Below, one piece after another: positions 24,020 through 42,180 of a DNA stretch of 64,000 bases. This DNA comes from Ciona intestinalis (Eukaryota > Chordata > Ascidiacea > Phlebobranchia > Cionidae): positions 1,773,479 to 1,837,478 of the forward strand of contig NC_020169.2 in assembly GCF_000224145.3 (NCBI RefSeq), in the 5' to 3' direction. Under the pieces are notes generated by a model. The model saw only the letters and a program-made list of their open reading frames with translations, was not told the DNA's origin and searched no databases. The position numbers and the translations under genes are program-made. Position 1 is the stretch's first letter, and the number at the start of each line of letters is the position of its first letter.

Positions 24020-24198
24020 TTTTATGCGTGGCTGATAAATTGAACAACCCAGTAGTGGCCACTGGGTTGTTGCAAATTATAAGCCTGGGTTGAACCATAG
24101 TATAGAATAAATGTTTGAATGAACCAATTGCCGTTAAGAATCTTGCCCAAACGTCTGGGTTAAATGCAGGCGCGCTAACCACTTTGTCACGGCGCCTT
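24020..24198 (-). repeat. SINE right half between the KAP gene and MEN1
   Basis: GAACAACCCAGTAGTGGCCA through GCAGGCGCGCTAACCACTTT and GTCACGGCGCC; interrupted by a short foreign stretch near 24075-24120. Confidence 0.7.
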
Positions 24199-24275
24199 AA
24201 ATAAAGATCACCACGTTTCGTTTGTTTTGTCTAAATACTAGAAAGCCTCGCCTAGTAGATGAATCTCCGGGTCCT

Positions 24276-24283
24276 TGACGTCA
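24276..24283. promoter_or_regulatory. CRE-type palindrome upstream of MEN1
   Basis: Perfect TGACGTCA about 220 bp before the MEN1 ATG. Position is promoter-like; function is inferred only. Confidence 0.4.
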
Positions 24284-24501
24284 TCTCGTCAAAACATAAC
24301 TTTAATTCGGGGAATACCCGTACTTGATTGTACAAGAAATAGTTGTTCTGGAGGGAAATCCAAAGGTTGCAAATTTTAATGATAAACCAAGCTAATGTTC
24401 AAAATTTGTACAGTTATATGCGTTTATGTCGTGTACATCCATGCCCAGTAGTTGGTATTCAAACAACTTTATACTAAAAAGCAAATAGGCGATCTGGTAA
24501 G

Positions 24502-27500
24502 ATGTCAGAAATTCGTGTAGAAGAGCGGGCATTCTTTCCAATCACAAGTTTGTCTTCGTTCATTGGACTTGTGAAGGAACACTTACAACACGCTAAATTG
24601 AATCCTTCGCATGAACCGAACTTAGCACTGCTTTCAATCTTGTTTGGGTACCTTGAACATGAGTTAACAGTCAGCAGAACAGCGTCAGTGGATAGCAGCA
24701 CAGACAGTGAAAAAGGAGGAAAACCACCGGATAAAATCACAGATTCTACACAGAGCATTGATGATGAATTTCCTACTCTGGATCTGGAAATAATTGAAGG
24801 ATTATACAATCAGTTTGTACTGATGATCAAAGCACAGGTAACTTATATTACACAGTATATTAGTTATATGTTGGGTTGAGGGTTGGTATTACTGCCACTA
24901 GTGACCGGTGGCAGTAACCATTTTTGTCCGAAAATGGTCCTTATGTCTTCCTAATACTTGCTGTATATAATTTTTTTAAATGCGGGCGTTTGTGTCAAAA
25001 ATTAACCTAAAAAATGAGCGAAAAGGTGCTGTGTCACCGTAATTCGCCTGACTTGCGTAAGGTTAACAATGTATTTCCCACATTTTCTTAGAAATAAATA
25101 AAAATTATATATACGCTTTTTTTTGGTACGTACACAATTCCCACACATTAATGTCATATTCCATTCATAATGTTAACAGGTTGATAAGAGCTTGACAGAA
25201 TTTACTTCACGAAGCGGTTATGCCACTCGTATGTTATGCAAGCGTGTCAGTGATGTGATATGGAATGGCTTGTTAAGATCATACCATAAGGATAAACCCC
25301 ATATACAATCTCTATTCAGCTATCTTACAGGTAATTTGATACGACATGTCAGAAGTATTGAATGCAGTATACTATTGAAATAAGTAGGAACAATGCCAAT
25401 TTTCACTTTCATTTTTATAGCCTTTTTTATTTAAATGGTTTTTAAAAGTATTGAAATAAGTGGGAATAATGCTTGTTTTCATTTATAAAGTGTTAATTTA
25501 ATAATTTTTATAGCCTTTGTTTTTTTGGTGTTTAATATTTTGTCGTTACAGGACGTCAACTGGATTGTTTTGGTCTTGCATTTGTGGTGGTGGCCGCATG
25601 CCAGGTATTGGCTTACAAAGATGCTCATTTAGTTTTGAGTGGTGACCACGCATGGGTGGCGACAGGAGAAGACTCAAAGGTAATAAATAATTAGTTTATA
25701 TTACTTCCTAGCTACCTCCATATTGCATTAACCACATCAATGAGATTCCCTACGTTTGACAATTATAAGTGTAAGTGGGATTTTGCTAAAAATCAAATTA
25801 AAAAATATGACACCCATTTGTATTATTATAATTAGTTTATTTTGAATATTATTTTTTACAGGATATGACTGAAGTTACATGGCATGGGAAAGGCTTGGAA
25901 GATAGAAGAGGTTTTTTGATTGATAAAACCACCACTGAAAAGGTAATAAACATATATATGTATATATTGTTTACTTTATTCCAATGAATTCATTGTTTTT
26001 TTCTTCCCAGAACTGGATATATCATGGTGGGAATGCTGTGAAGTGTGACAGGTGGATGGAAGTTGTAGCACTTGTCACTTCACTAAACGCAGCAATTGAC
26101 ATGCAAACTGACAGCGAGGAGTTACAACTCATACAGCATGACATAATGCGTTATTTATATGAAGAAGGGCACATGGACAAGTGAGTAAATAACCAACAAC
26201 CAAGATAATATGAAATATATATATATAATATATGTATAATTATATATATATACCCATTATGTTCATTTTTAAACAAATAACTTGCAATTTTAACTTTTTT
26301 TGTATTTCTTCTTAATTTTTATAATGTATTAAGTTATACATTCTTGTACCTAGATACCCAATGGCACTTGGTGTGTACGCTGAACTCAAGGAAATTATTC
26401 CAACCAACAAACAAGACTCAGCAACTGTGGATGAAATACACAACAAAGCTATCACTGCAGTTGAAACAATATATGATGGTTTACATTTTCTTCCATATGT
26501 AAGCAAAGGGCACAGTTGTGCGCGACGAAACAGATATGATGATGCAATTCGTAATTGGTCCAAAGCAGCTCAAGTGCTGTCCAGGTGAAGAAATTACTTT
26601 CATGGTAATGCACCTTGGCACAGTAGTGAGCCAACCTGACTCCAGCTGAAAGGTTACAGGTTTGGCTTGAAGGTGCTACCATTGTGAGTGTGGAACTTTG
26701 ACATAACTTGAATGTAACGTAGTTTATCATTGCGTGGCCGAAAAACGACAGTTGTTATAACACGGGTGTTCATACACCCTGTGCCAGCGTTACCATGTAT
26801 GTTACTTAGTGGGTGATTTGTTACTTTTCATCTGATCTGTTTAAATGAATAATATTTTTTTACAGTAATTTATTTTTTTAATTTTTCGGGCCCCCAAATG
26901 TAGGTTATAGTTTGCGAATCACTGAAAGAAAATATTTTTCAACATTAAAACATGTGTTTCTGTTCTAATTAATAATAAATTCAGATACAATTATGGAAAA
27001 GAAGACGAAGAGAGTTATAAAGAGATGATTGATATTGCAAACGATCTGATTCCTAGCACTCTTAAAACTGTTCCACAACTTTGTGAAGATACCCAGTGCT
27101 ATTACAATGTAATACAGTAAGTGATGATTTTTTTTCTTTGTATATACATACTTACATTTTGTAAAATAAAACGTTATTAAAAAACAGGTTTACAAAAATA
27201 AATCTTTGAAATGACAAATGGGATAGTACTAGTACATCAGTATTCTTTTGAAGAGAATCTTTTTAGCACTTCTACAGTGTCTGAGGCAACTTTTGTCTTG
27301 TACAGATTCTATGATGGGATTTGTCTATGGGAGGAAGGCAGTGTTACACCAGTTCTCCACTCTTGGTGGGCGCGCCACTTTACAAACACCATCTCAAAGT
27401 TCACTCCAGAAGTTAGACAATTTTACTCAGATGGAAACAGCAGTCCTTCCAAACCTGTTGCTATGGAAACTACTAGGATGAACAGACGTTCCAGCAAAGG

Positions 27501-27822
27501 AGCTTCTCTTAGCTCTCCTTCAAGATTAGCCTATTCAAGTAGCACCAGTGAAGATGGCCAGGATCCTAAAACTTTAGACGACACTGAGTTAACTGAGGCT
27601 CTGGCAAAACCAGTTACAAAATTGAATATTCGGAGCGAAAAAATGAGAGCTTTAAGTGAGATGCTGATTAGTGGAAAGAAAGTGAACTCACAAGCAATTG
27701 GTCTGCTTCTCACTGCTCAGTCTCAAGTCCATTTTGTAAAACGAAAATCCAATGCAGGGGATTACAGTGTGGATTATGGGGACAGATCAAAAATTGTCAG
27801 AAAATCAAAAGATTTAGATTAG
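24502..27822 (+). CDS. MEN1: Menin
   Basis: Nuclear scaffold that in vertebrates links MLL/KMT2 methyltransferase complexes, LEDGF and JunD. Exons 24502-24837, 25180-25330, 25552-25679, 25862-25942, 26011-26180, 26354-26584, 26985-27116 and 27306-27822 join in phase to 1,746 nt, 581 residues (human about 610-615). Diagnostic blocks in order: [138 protein letters not shown]. The C-terminal third is a Ser-rich loop followed by the conserved [19 protein letters not shown] and [10 protein letters not shown], then a basic tail that could be a nuclear localisation signal. ATG context is good. Tail to tail with ANKEF1, 551 bp apart. Confidence 0.96.
26219..26254. repeat. AT-dinucleotide repeat in a MEN1 intron
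   Basis: Imperfect (TA)n tract, TATATATATATAATATATG and onward. Confidence 0.85.
26708..26830 (-). repeat. SINE left half (MEN1 intron)
   Basis: TGAATGTAACGTAGTTTATC, GACAGTTGTTATAACACGGG, CATACACCCTGTGCCAGCG. Confidence 0.7.
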
Positions 27823-28373
27823 ATATTCACTCATTGCTTTCCTTGCATAGTTTGATTAATATATCATGCGATTGAGAGACAGCTTTATCATATGAATACA
27901 CTCGAACCTGTGCTGTTATATTTCAGCTTAATAATCAATGCAAAAACAGGATACTGATACTGTATAAAACACAAATCATATATAACACGATTACAATAAG
28001 GCTGCTATAGGTTGGTTTCTATAATCTAATGAAACTTCATAATTTTTCAACTAAACTATTTCAAAATGCCATGTATTGGTCAATAGGCAAAGCATGCCTA
28101 TATAAGTTTGCCGGTATTAGGTTAAATCAGTTAGGAGTTTGCTGGCAGTTCTATCCAGGCAGTTAATCCTTCGCTGGCAGAATGGTAAATTGGCACTGTG
28201 TGATTCTTAAAAGGTAAAGCATACATGGGTATAACTACAGGCATAAATAGTTATAACTGAAGTGCATAAGATGCACTAAAATGTGTTTCAATATAAACAA
28301 GCATATACAATAGTCTTTACATTCCTTCAAACGCAGCAATCAAAAATTTGCCTAAACTGTTTATTGTTTTACA
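27823..28373. other. Convergent 3' flanks of MEN1 and ANKEF1
   Basis: AT-rich sequence between two converging stop codons. No gene or repeat is recognised. Confidence 0.5.
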
Positions 28374-35274
<6,901 letters not shown>

Positions 35275-38259
35275 GATCGCTGCAAGTTTAGGTTCGCCGT
35301 TTCGCACTCATGTTACCGAACCACCTAACCTCATTACACTGGTGCCATGAATCTGTAAAGTTGTAATTTATCTGTCACCAAAAATGCCCTTACGTTATAG
35401 GTAAACGGGTTATTTAGCTATAAAAGAAGTTTTTGCTTGCGGCCGTCGTAAGGAATCCTTGACCGACGTATAATAAAGTTTCTTTTCATTTTTTAATATG
35501 TCATCGTAAAAACAAGGATGAAACTGTCGTACCACAGCTAAACTCCTATTTTTGCCAATACAGGTAAAATCTCCTGAAAGTAGGACTGTTTTGCCAATTG
35601 ATTTAGGAGTCGGACCTACGCACTAAACCGCGCTTATATGTGCCAGCATAATACACTGCCTTTCAAAGTCGTATCAACAGAAGCCTATCCCTAAAGGTGG
35701 AATTAGCAAAGCAAATATTATCTCTGACGCGGCCTGGTAGCCCTTCTTTTACAGACGGTCAACATTGTCTTTCAAATAATAATAAGTAAGCGCAAATACG
35801 AATCAGATGGATGACTTAGTGCTGCCATGGATATAAAATATTGTTCTGCATAAGTTGATAAATATAAAGTTTTGGTTTCTAAAACAGAAGTAAGACTTTT
35901 TTAATTTTTATATTACAAAGTGTTAATAATGTTCGCCGTTCAGTGTAAATATGGGGGCGGGGGGAAACGGGACACCTTCAGCAGATAATATCCGAATATC
36001 ATAAATAACACAGAGTAAGATCACACTTTACGTCAACTACCAAAAGTTAAAGGACAATTAGTCCCTAGTTATTTAGTAGGTTGGGGGGAGATAGGACACG
36101 TTTAACACATTTTATTCAAATATCTTGATCGTGATATAAACAACTAACAACGTTCTATGAGAGTAGCGGGGATACGGTTTTATAATTATTTGAATGTTTC
36201 TTGTTTACCACCAAATGGAACGAGAAAATAGAATGAAAACGTGTCCCATCTTCACCCTGCTGTCGGTTTTAACTTTATAATAAAAACTATTTTTCCGAAT
36301 GACCGACCGTCGCGCATCTTTACTACGACGTCGGTTAAAAACTTTTTTGCTACATAGTTAACATAACTATCTTCATGTATTTCGAGATAATGAGAGATAA
36401 TATATCGCCATAGCTTGTTCATGAAGTAACATGTAGACAAACGAGACTACTCAACTCCCGTAACCTCACAAACTGCAAACACTTATGTCGTTTAAGTATG
36501 TAATCAATTGTACTGTGACTTTCGGTTAATGTAACGCTTCGCCTATAGACCTACAGCGGTTAAGTAATATCTAATTTCGGGTTAAATTTGCCGAATCCAA
36601 TATATTCGTAAACGTGACTCCCAGACTGTCGCAAGAAGTCAATATAAATATCTCAGTGGCCCTGTAATAATTCTAAATCGAGTTGAATCAATTTGGTTCG
36701 CAACCTTATCGCTTCTTATTCTGGATAATCTAATCACTGGCATTTGTGTACGCTGTTTGTGGGCGAGGAACTCGCTGGCCTTTCTATAAAAACACAACTC
36801 ACAAAGACCTGGCAAGCGGCGTCTTTTGTTGCTAGGTCACATTCAGACCACCGCGCGCGGTATACGTGTTGCTTTTTTCTAGTACAGCCAAAGCGATTCT
36901 CTTCAAAATACAGTCGAGCTACACTTCAATTAAATTCACTTTCAAGCGAATCTACATCGAAACTAATGAATTTTCAACATTAATTAGTAGCCAAGTTTGA
37001 AACTAATAGGTCACACTTGTATTTTGGTTAGTTTTTATCCGAACCTTTTTGAAGACTTTTTTGGCTTTCAACGATAAATAATATGCCGAGAGACGTTTTA
37101 TAATGAATCCAATAAAGAACTCAGGCTTATATTAGACTACCAACCCTAACAGTTCATGAATCATTTATATAAGGATAACCCGAATGTATACACACCTATA
37201 CGTATTTAAAAACAGCTCACCACTTTTTCAGCGTAACATGTTTAGGCCTAGTTTATTACAGCTTTGACTAAATTTGACTTCACCTTTGATTACATGTCTT
37301 CAAATTTTGGTCGTTTTCACAGTAATAGAATTTCGATAACTCCAAACGAATCAGCAACATAAATATGCGGGCCTCACTCGTCTGGGGCACAACTCGTATG
37401 CAAAGTTTAAAACTACGTTCAAATGTTAACTTGCATCCGGATTGTGACGTCAGAGAAAAACGTAAGTTACGTTTTTTGCTTGTCTATATTTGTTAAAGCG
37501 TCACGTTTTTATTCAATTTGATGAAAACAATGAGCGATTAGGTTTAGAAAAGCAAACACGTATAGATAAATTTTGTTTTTTTGACCAAGTCAACGAAAGT
37601 TAAAATAGTATATACATAAAAAATTTTGACACGCTAAAAAGGTATAAAACTTGGATACAGAACGTAGGATAACCGTTATACAATGAGAAATTTTATTAAT
37701 GTAACATTATTGGGAAACTGTGGAAAAAGAGTTTAGACACATGACTAGTACAATAATGGGAACTACCAAATTTATTTTTTTTACTAATGAAAAAATATTA
37801 TCACGAATGAATTACGTAAACGAGTTTTCTCCATACAATTAATTTCAGATCAAAAGCGGAACGGATAGTCGTCATTGCATTAATAATTCATACACTTGGT
37901 TGACTTATACCCGTCGTCAACATCAATAATTGATCTTAACTGTCGCGGACATAATAAATTCGGTTGCTCGAATTTTTTAAGGTAATTGACTCCCGTGTTA
38001 AGGTATGCGAATGTTGGCTGTTTAGTGTCTGCTAGCGTGGAAATAAATTCTTTCTCATGTTTGCTGGTTTTCAGTATAGTAAATTAGGGAGATTGGAATT
38101 TGTTAAATAAGCTGAATGTGTAAATTTAGTCAGTAAATTTAAATAGGATGTAATGTGTCTAATACCTAATACGTTGTCGATTATTCAGCGACTTTTTAAT
38201 GATGTAAATTTCAGACATTTATTAACACGGACAAAAACTTAGTACTGATTCTGGTTATC
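35275..38259. other. 3-kb gene-free stretch
   Basis: Divergent promoter space between ANKEF1 (-) and the Sel1 protein (+). It holds MITE copy 16 and a truncated relative at 35947-36003, plus a perfect TGACGTCA at 37445-37452. No exon-like structure is recognised on either strand. Confidence 0.55.
36076..36262. repeat. MITE copy 16
   Basis: AGTAGGTTGGGGGGAGATAG to CGTGTCCCATCTTCACCCTG with full core. A truncated relative (GGGGGCGGGGGGAAACGGG) lies just upstream at 35947-36003. Confidence 0.8.
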
Positions 38260-39436
38260 ATGAGACGGCGGCGCATTTCCAGCACAAATTTGCAAAGCGC
38301 AGTTGACGTTGACGACTACAGGCGAAAGCCTGCTGTCAGGTGCGGAAACCTGGTAAAACTCGGAAACAATGTATTTAGATTGCAAGATTTACCCGAAGAC
38401 AGCTGGCTGTGCCGTTCTTTAGAGGTAAGTACATTTTACGATTAAAGTTCAACATTGTGCATTAAAAAAATGAATAAATGGGTGAAAACACTTGTTCAGA
38501 TTATCGGATTGTTTGTCGTCGTTCTGCTTGTCTACGTCACGTATTTTCACTACGAGTCGCTTCACTTTCACGTTGCGAAGGGTTACGGTCACCTCGGCTA
38601 CGCCCCTGCCCAGCATGTAGTCGGACAGCGATACTTGACCGGGCGAGGCGCCCCAAAGAATGAGACCGAAGCTATGAAGTGGTTCAAGTGAGTCTCGCGA
38701 ATATCTTATCCCGATAAAGCATTAACAAGCTTATCAGTTAAACCACAATTGTCACAAAGTGTCCTTAAAATCGATCGAAAATGCAGCTGGAAGCATCTTA
38801 ACGGAGAAGTGTCTTCAACACCACACAAACAAACACGCAGTTGGTGAAACTGAAAACCTAATGTTTCTTTCGATTTACTTGCTTGGTCGTTCGTATTGAT
38901 ATAGTAGGTTAGGGAAAGATGGGACACCATATCGTTATATTTTCTATACGTCCCGTTTGGTAGAAAAGAAGGAATTGTTACCAAACCCGGTATTCTCACG
39001 ACTTCAACATATCTTTATTAATTGTTTAAAACACGATCAAGATATTTGAATGTTATGCGCTAAAGGTGTTCCATCTTCCCCCACCCTATTATAACTAAAT
39101 TAATGAGATCCGTTATTCAATATTCTATTGAATAACGGATCAACTCGAAATTAAGTATTTTCTGTGCCTTAACATTTTTTGATAATTTTAGATATGCCGC
39201 CGACCAAGGCCACGCAGAAGCGTCATTCAACCTCGCTGTTGGACACATACACGGAATAAAGACTGGGCTACGACCAGGGTACGTTTTCTAACTTCTGTTC
39301 TATTAATACTGCAGTTACTATGTGGCATTGCATTTTTAGACAACCAACTAGATTGCTTTACCATGCCAGGAAAAATGGAGTGGAAGAAGCAGAACATGCT
39401 TTATCACTTTGTGCGAGAAGAGGATGCGATATGTGA
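38260..39436 (+). CDS. Small membrane protein with Sel1-like repeats
   Basis: Exons 38260-38424, 38500-38687, 39192-39278 and 39340-39436 give 537 nt, 178 residues. The N-terminal 55 residues are basic and cytosolic-looking (MRRRRISSTNLQSAVDVDD). A single hydrophobic segment, IIGLFVVVLLVYVTYFHY (about residues 56-73), is followed by two Sel1/TPR-like motifs: AQHVVGQRYLTGRGAPKNET with EAMKWFK, and YAADQGHAEASFNLAVGHI. Sel1 repeats mediate protein contacts, often in ER or mitochondrial quality control; the partner here is unknown. An alternative start (MNKWVKTLVQ, 38470) is in frame directly upstream of the second exon, so a shorter signal-anchor form from a different promoter is possible. The intron between exons 2 and 3 contains MITE copy 17. 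Confidence 0.7.
38900..39093. repeat. MITE copy 17 (Sel1 gene intron)
   Basis: TATAGTAGGTTAGGGAAAGA to CTTCCCCCACCCTATTATA. A perfect 15-bp hairpin follows at 39107-39141. Confidence 0.85.
39107..39141. other. Perfect 15-bp hairpin
   Basis: GATCCGTTATTCAAT, loop ATTCT, then the exact complement ATTGAATAACGGATC. Sits in an intron 13 bp beyond MITE copy 17. Confidence 0.9.
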
Positions 39437-39778
39437 TAAGACATCAAACCCTTTGTGCACATTTTCTGTGACTTCATTTTCTATTTTTACTTTTGAACCA
39501 GGTTTTTCACCGCCTGGACTATGTTCGAAAACTAATTCTCTACTTCGTTCGAATCTATAGGGCGTAGTCGATTGCAGTACTTTCTGTGGTTATATATTCA
39601 CACAAGTACTGTTCCCCATAGCTTTTGATACAAATACAGTTACGTCTTTATGGAATGTAAGTAATTACGAATGTAGTGCTAAAATTTGGAATGCACGATT
39701 CGGTAATTGCACGAATAGTGAAAAATTAATAAGATAAGAACATGCATTGCTCGGTAATGAAACGATTTATAGCGTAGC
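39437..39778. other. Convergent 3' flanks
   Basis: Between the Sel1 gene stop (+) and the first GRHPR-like stop (-). No gene is seen. Confidence 0.5.
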
Positions 39779-41646
39779 TTATTTGAATACTTCGGATGGT
39801 AGTGCTGTACCATCAACTGCAGCAACAACGTTGTCGAATGCTTTTTGCGCCATGGCTATTCTTGTATTTAGCGTACCACTTCCCATGTGTGGTGTAATGA
39901 TTACGTTTTCGAGGCTCAGCAGCTTGTGGTCACGTGGGAGAGGTTCTGGCTCCGTGACGTCAAGCGCAGCAAACTGAATTTCTCCGTGTGTCAGCGCGTG
40001 TACGAGCGCATCTTGGTCCACGGTACCACCTGTTAGTGTACACAAATATTAATAGCAAGTGCAAATACTGTAACCTAAATGGAAATAATGGTTGGAGGTG
40101 ATCTTAACTATTTGTTGTCTGTTATGAAAATTTTGCACTGCAAATTTAATGTTATGTGCAAATTTAACCCTTGCAAATTCAATGTTACGTAATTTACTAA
40201 AACTGCACTCAGTAATACCTCTAGAAATATTGACAAGTATAGCCGTAGACTTCATCAACTTAAACTGAGCAGATCCCATTATTTTTTGGGTTTCTGCTGT
40301 CAAAGGCAATGTGACCATAACATAATCACAGTGTGGCAGCATTTCATTGAGGTTGCTGTAGTACTGAGCTCCAATGTTGGCTTCTTCCCCCTCGTCTCTA
40401 TTTATAAAACCATTATACATTAATGTATCAACATTAAAAATAGTGGTCTAAATGTCAGTGAAACATTGCACTCCAGGTATGGAATAGATATGCAGTTTAA
40501 AAACATGATCTTGCTATCTGTTTTAATAATGTTACCTTCTGCTTCTGTTGTGGTAAAGAATCTTCATATTAAAGGCTTTTGCTCGCTGTGCAACTTTGTA
40601 TCCAATCCTTCCCATTCCAAGGATACCAATGGTGGTACCACTCACATCATTTGTCATATAGTTTGTATCAATTTGAGTTGTTTCAGGAGATCGCAAAAGA
40701 GTAATATCTAAAATTGGTGCACAAAAAACCATAGTAGTCACATGTTTAAATCTATGATTTAAAAGTTTAAGATTCTGTCCATCAAATAGTATATTGAACA
40801 GCTCTAAAAAAAATTCTTTGTGTTTTGTTAACCCTGTTTACATGCTATTTCAACCCAATAAATTTGTAGGCATAGGTTACACTATTTGCTGCTGTGAAAG
40901 AGTACTATTACTAACAACCTAAAGATTCTACACTAAATGGTTTTAAAGATAATAATAAAGGTAAATATGAATGAATGAAATTATTAATACTTGAATGAAG
41001 CTGCCGTCCTGCATTCAGCAATAGAGCCATGCCAAGGTCTGATGTTGCATCATCAAGAACAAGTGGTGTGTTTGAAACCTTCACACCAAATGAGCGAATC
41101 ATTGGCACATCCAGATGATTATACCCAACTCCAATGTTGGCAACAATTTTTAAATTGGGAAGTTTTTTAATCAGTTCTTCGGTGACCTGTGAAAAGTACA
41201 TTAAGACTAAATGTGCACCAGATTTGAGTGTTTTATGAGATATATTATCAGCTACATAGAGCTGTGATACCAATGATTTAAACAAGTTGATCTATTCAAC
41301 AATAAAATTATATTATCTGTATATTAACTTCACGCTGTAAGCAGCAGGTGACTTATGTAATGTTTAACTTGTTATGGATTAATCATTAATTAGGTGAAGA
41401 AAACTATTTATAATTTATTATAAATATTTAAATTTGAAATAATTTAGTAATGCTTACAGGTGGCCTCTTAATAAAAGATGCAATTGCAACCACATCTTTA
41501 GCATATTTTGCAACATCCTGTTCAAAGTCATCCATCCAGATAATCTTAAATCTCTTCTCGAAAATGTTAACAAAGAAATCGGTAACACCATTCCATCTCC
41601 CAGCAGAACGATCAAGGTATGAACATAACACCAGTGGTTTGCTCAT
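39779..41646 (-). CDS. GRHPR: Glyoxylate/hydroxypyruvate reductase-like D-2-hydroxyacid dehydrogenase, copy A
   Basis: NAD(P)H-dependent reductase expected to convert glyoxylate to glycolate and hydroxypyruvate to D-glycerate. Exons 41646-41458, 41186-40991, 40707-40536, 40397-40219 and 40029-39779 give 987 nt, 328 residues, the same length as human GRHPR. The Rossmann motif is [19 protein letters not shown]. Catalytic elements visible: NISRG with the family Arg, DVTEPEPLP containing the Glu, and the His in VIITPH. The substrate-side block is [14 protein letters not shown]. It lies 535 bp downstream of copy B in the same direction; all five exons have matching boundaries and phases, and exons 2-5 match exactly in length (196, 172, 179, 251 nt). 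Which copy is the functional GRHPR orthologue cannot be decided from sequence alone. Confidence 0.92.
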
Positions 41647-42180
41647 TTTTTTAATATCCTATTAGTGCAATTACACAGACTCCTAACCCAAAGTACAAGC
41701 TATGAAGCATAAATGTGTTAAAGCCTCCGCAAGAACTACATTTTATTGCACATTTGACGCACTAATGAAAATAAAAGCATGAAAGCGAATAAATGATAAA
41801 TTAGCTACAAAGCACAGCCACTACAAAGCACAGCATAGATGTAAAACTAAAGTGTTTGAGGTGCATTGATCAGTTATATTATATATTGCATAAAAGTGGT
41901 AACTTTTAACGACTGTTTACAATGAGATACTCAAACAAATTAAAATGCTCTTAAGCAGGGGGGTTGAAAGCTCATTCTTTTTGTGTATTTTTTAGTTGCA
42001 ATATACTTTACATTTGTTCAACAGAAAAAGCTAATAACTATACTATTGTTTTAATACATGCTGGAAGCATTGTTGTAAATTGCAAGTATAGTAATACAAC
42101 AATATGCATAGATTTTGGAAAATTAGATGGCATACATAGCATTGCAAACTGTAAGGATTATGCATTGTGTAATTAACATT

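Larger units (their letters stand above)
23749..24501 (+). other. Intergenic region, KAP gene to MEN1
   Basis: Contains a SINE half (24020-24198) and a perfect cAMP-response-element-type palindrome TGACGTCA at 24276-24283, about 220 bp before the MEN1 start codon. No additional gene is seen. Confidence 0.6.
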
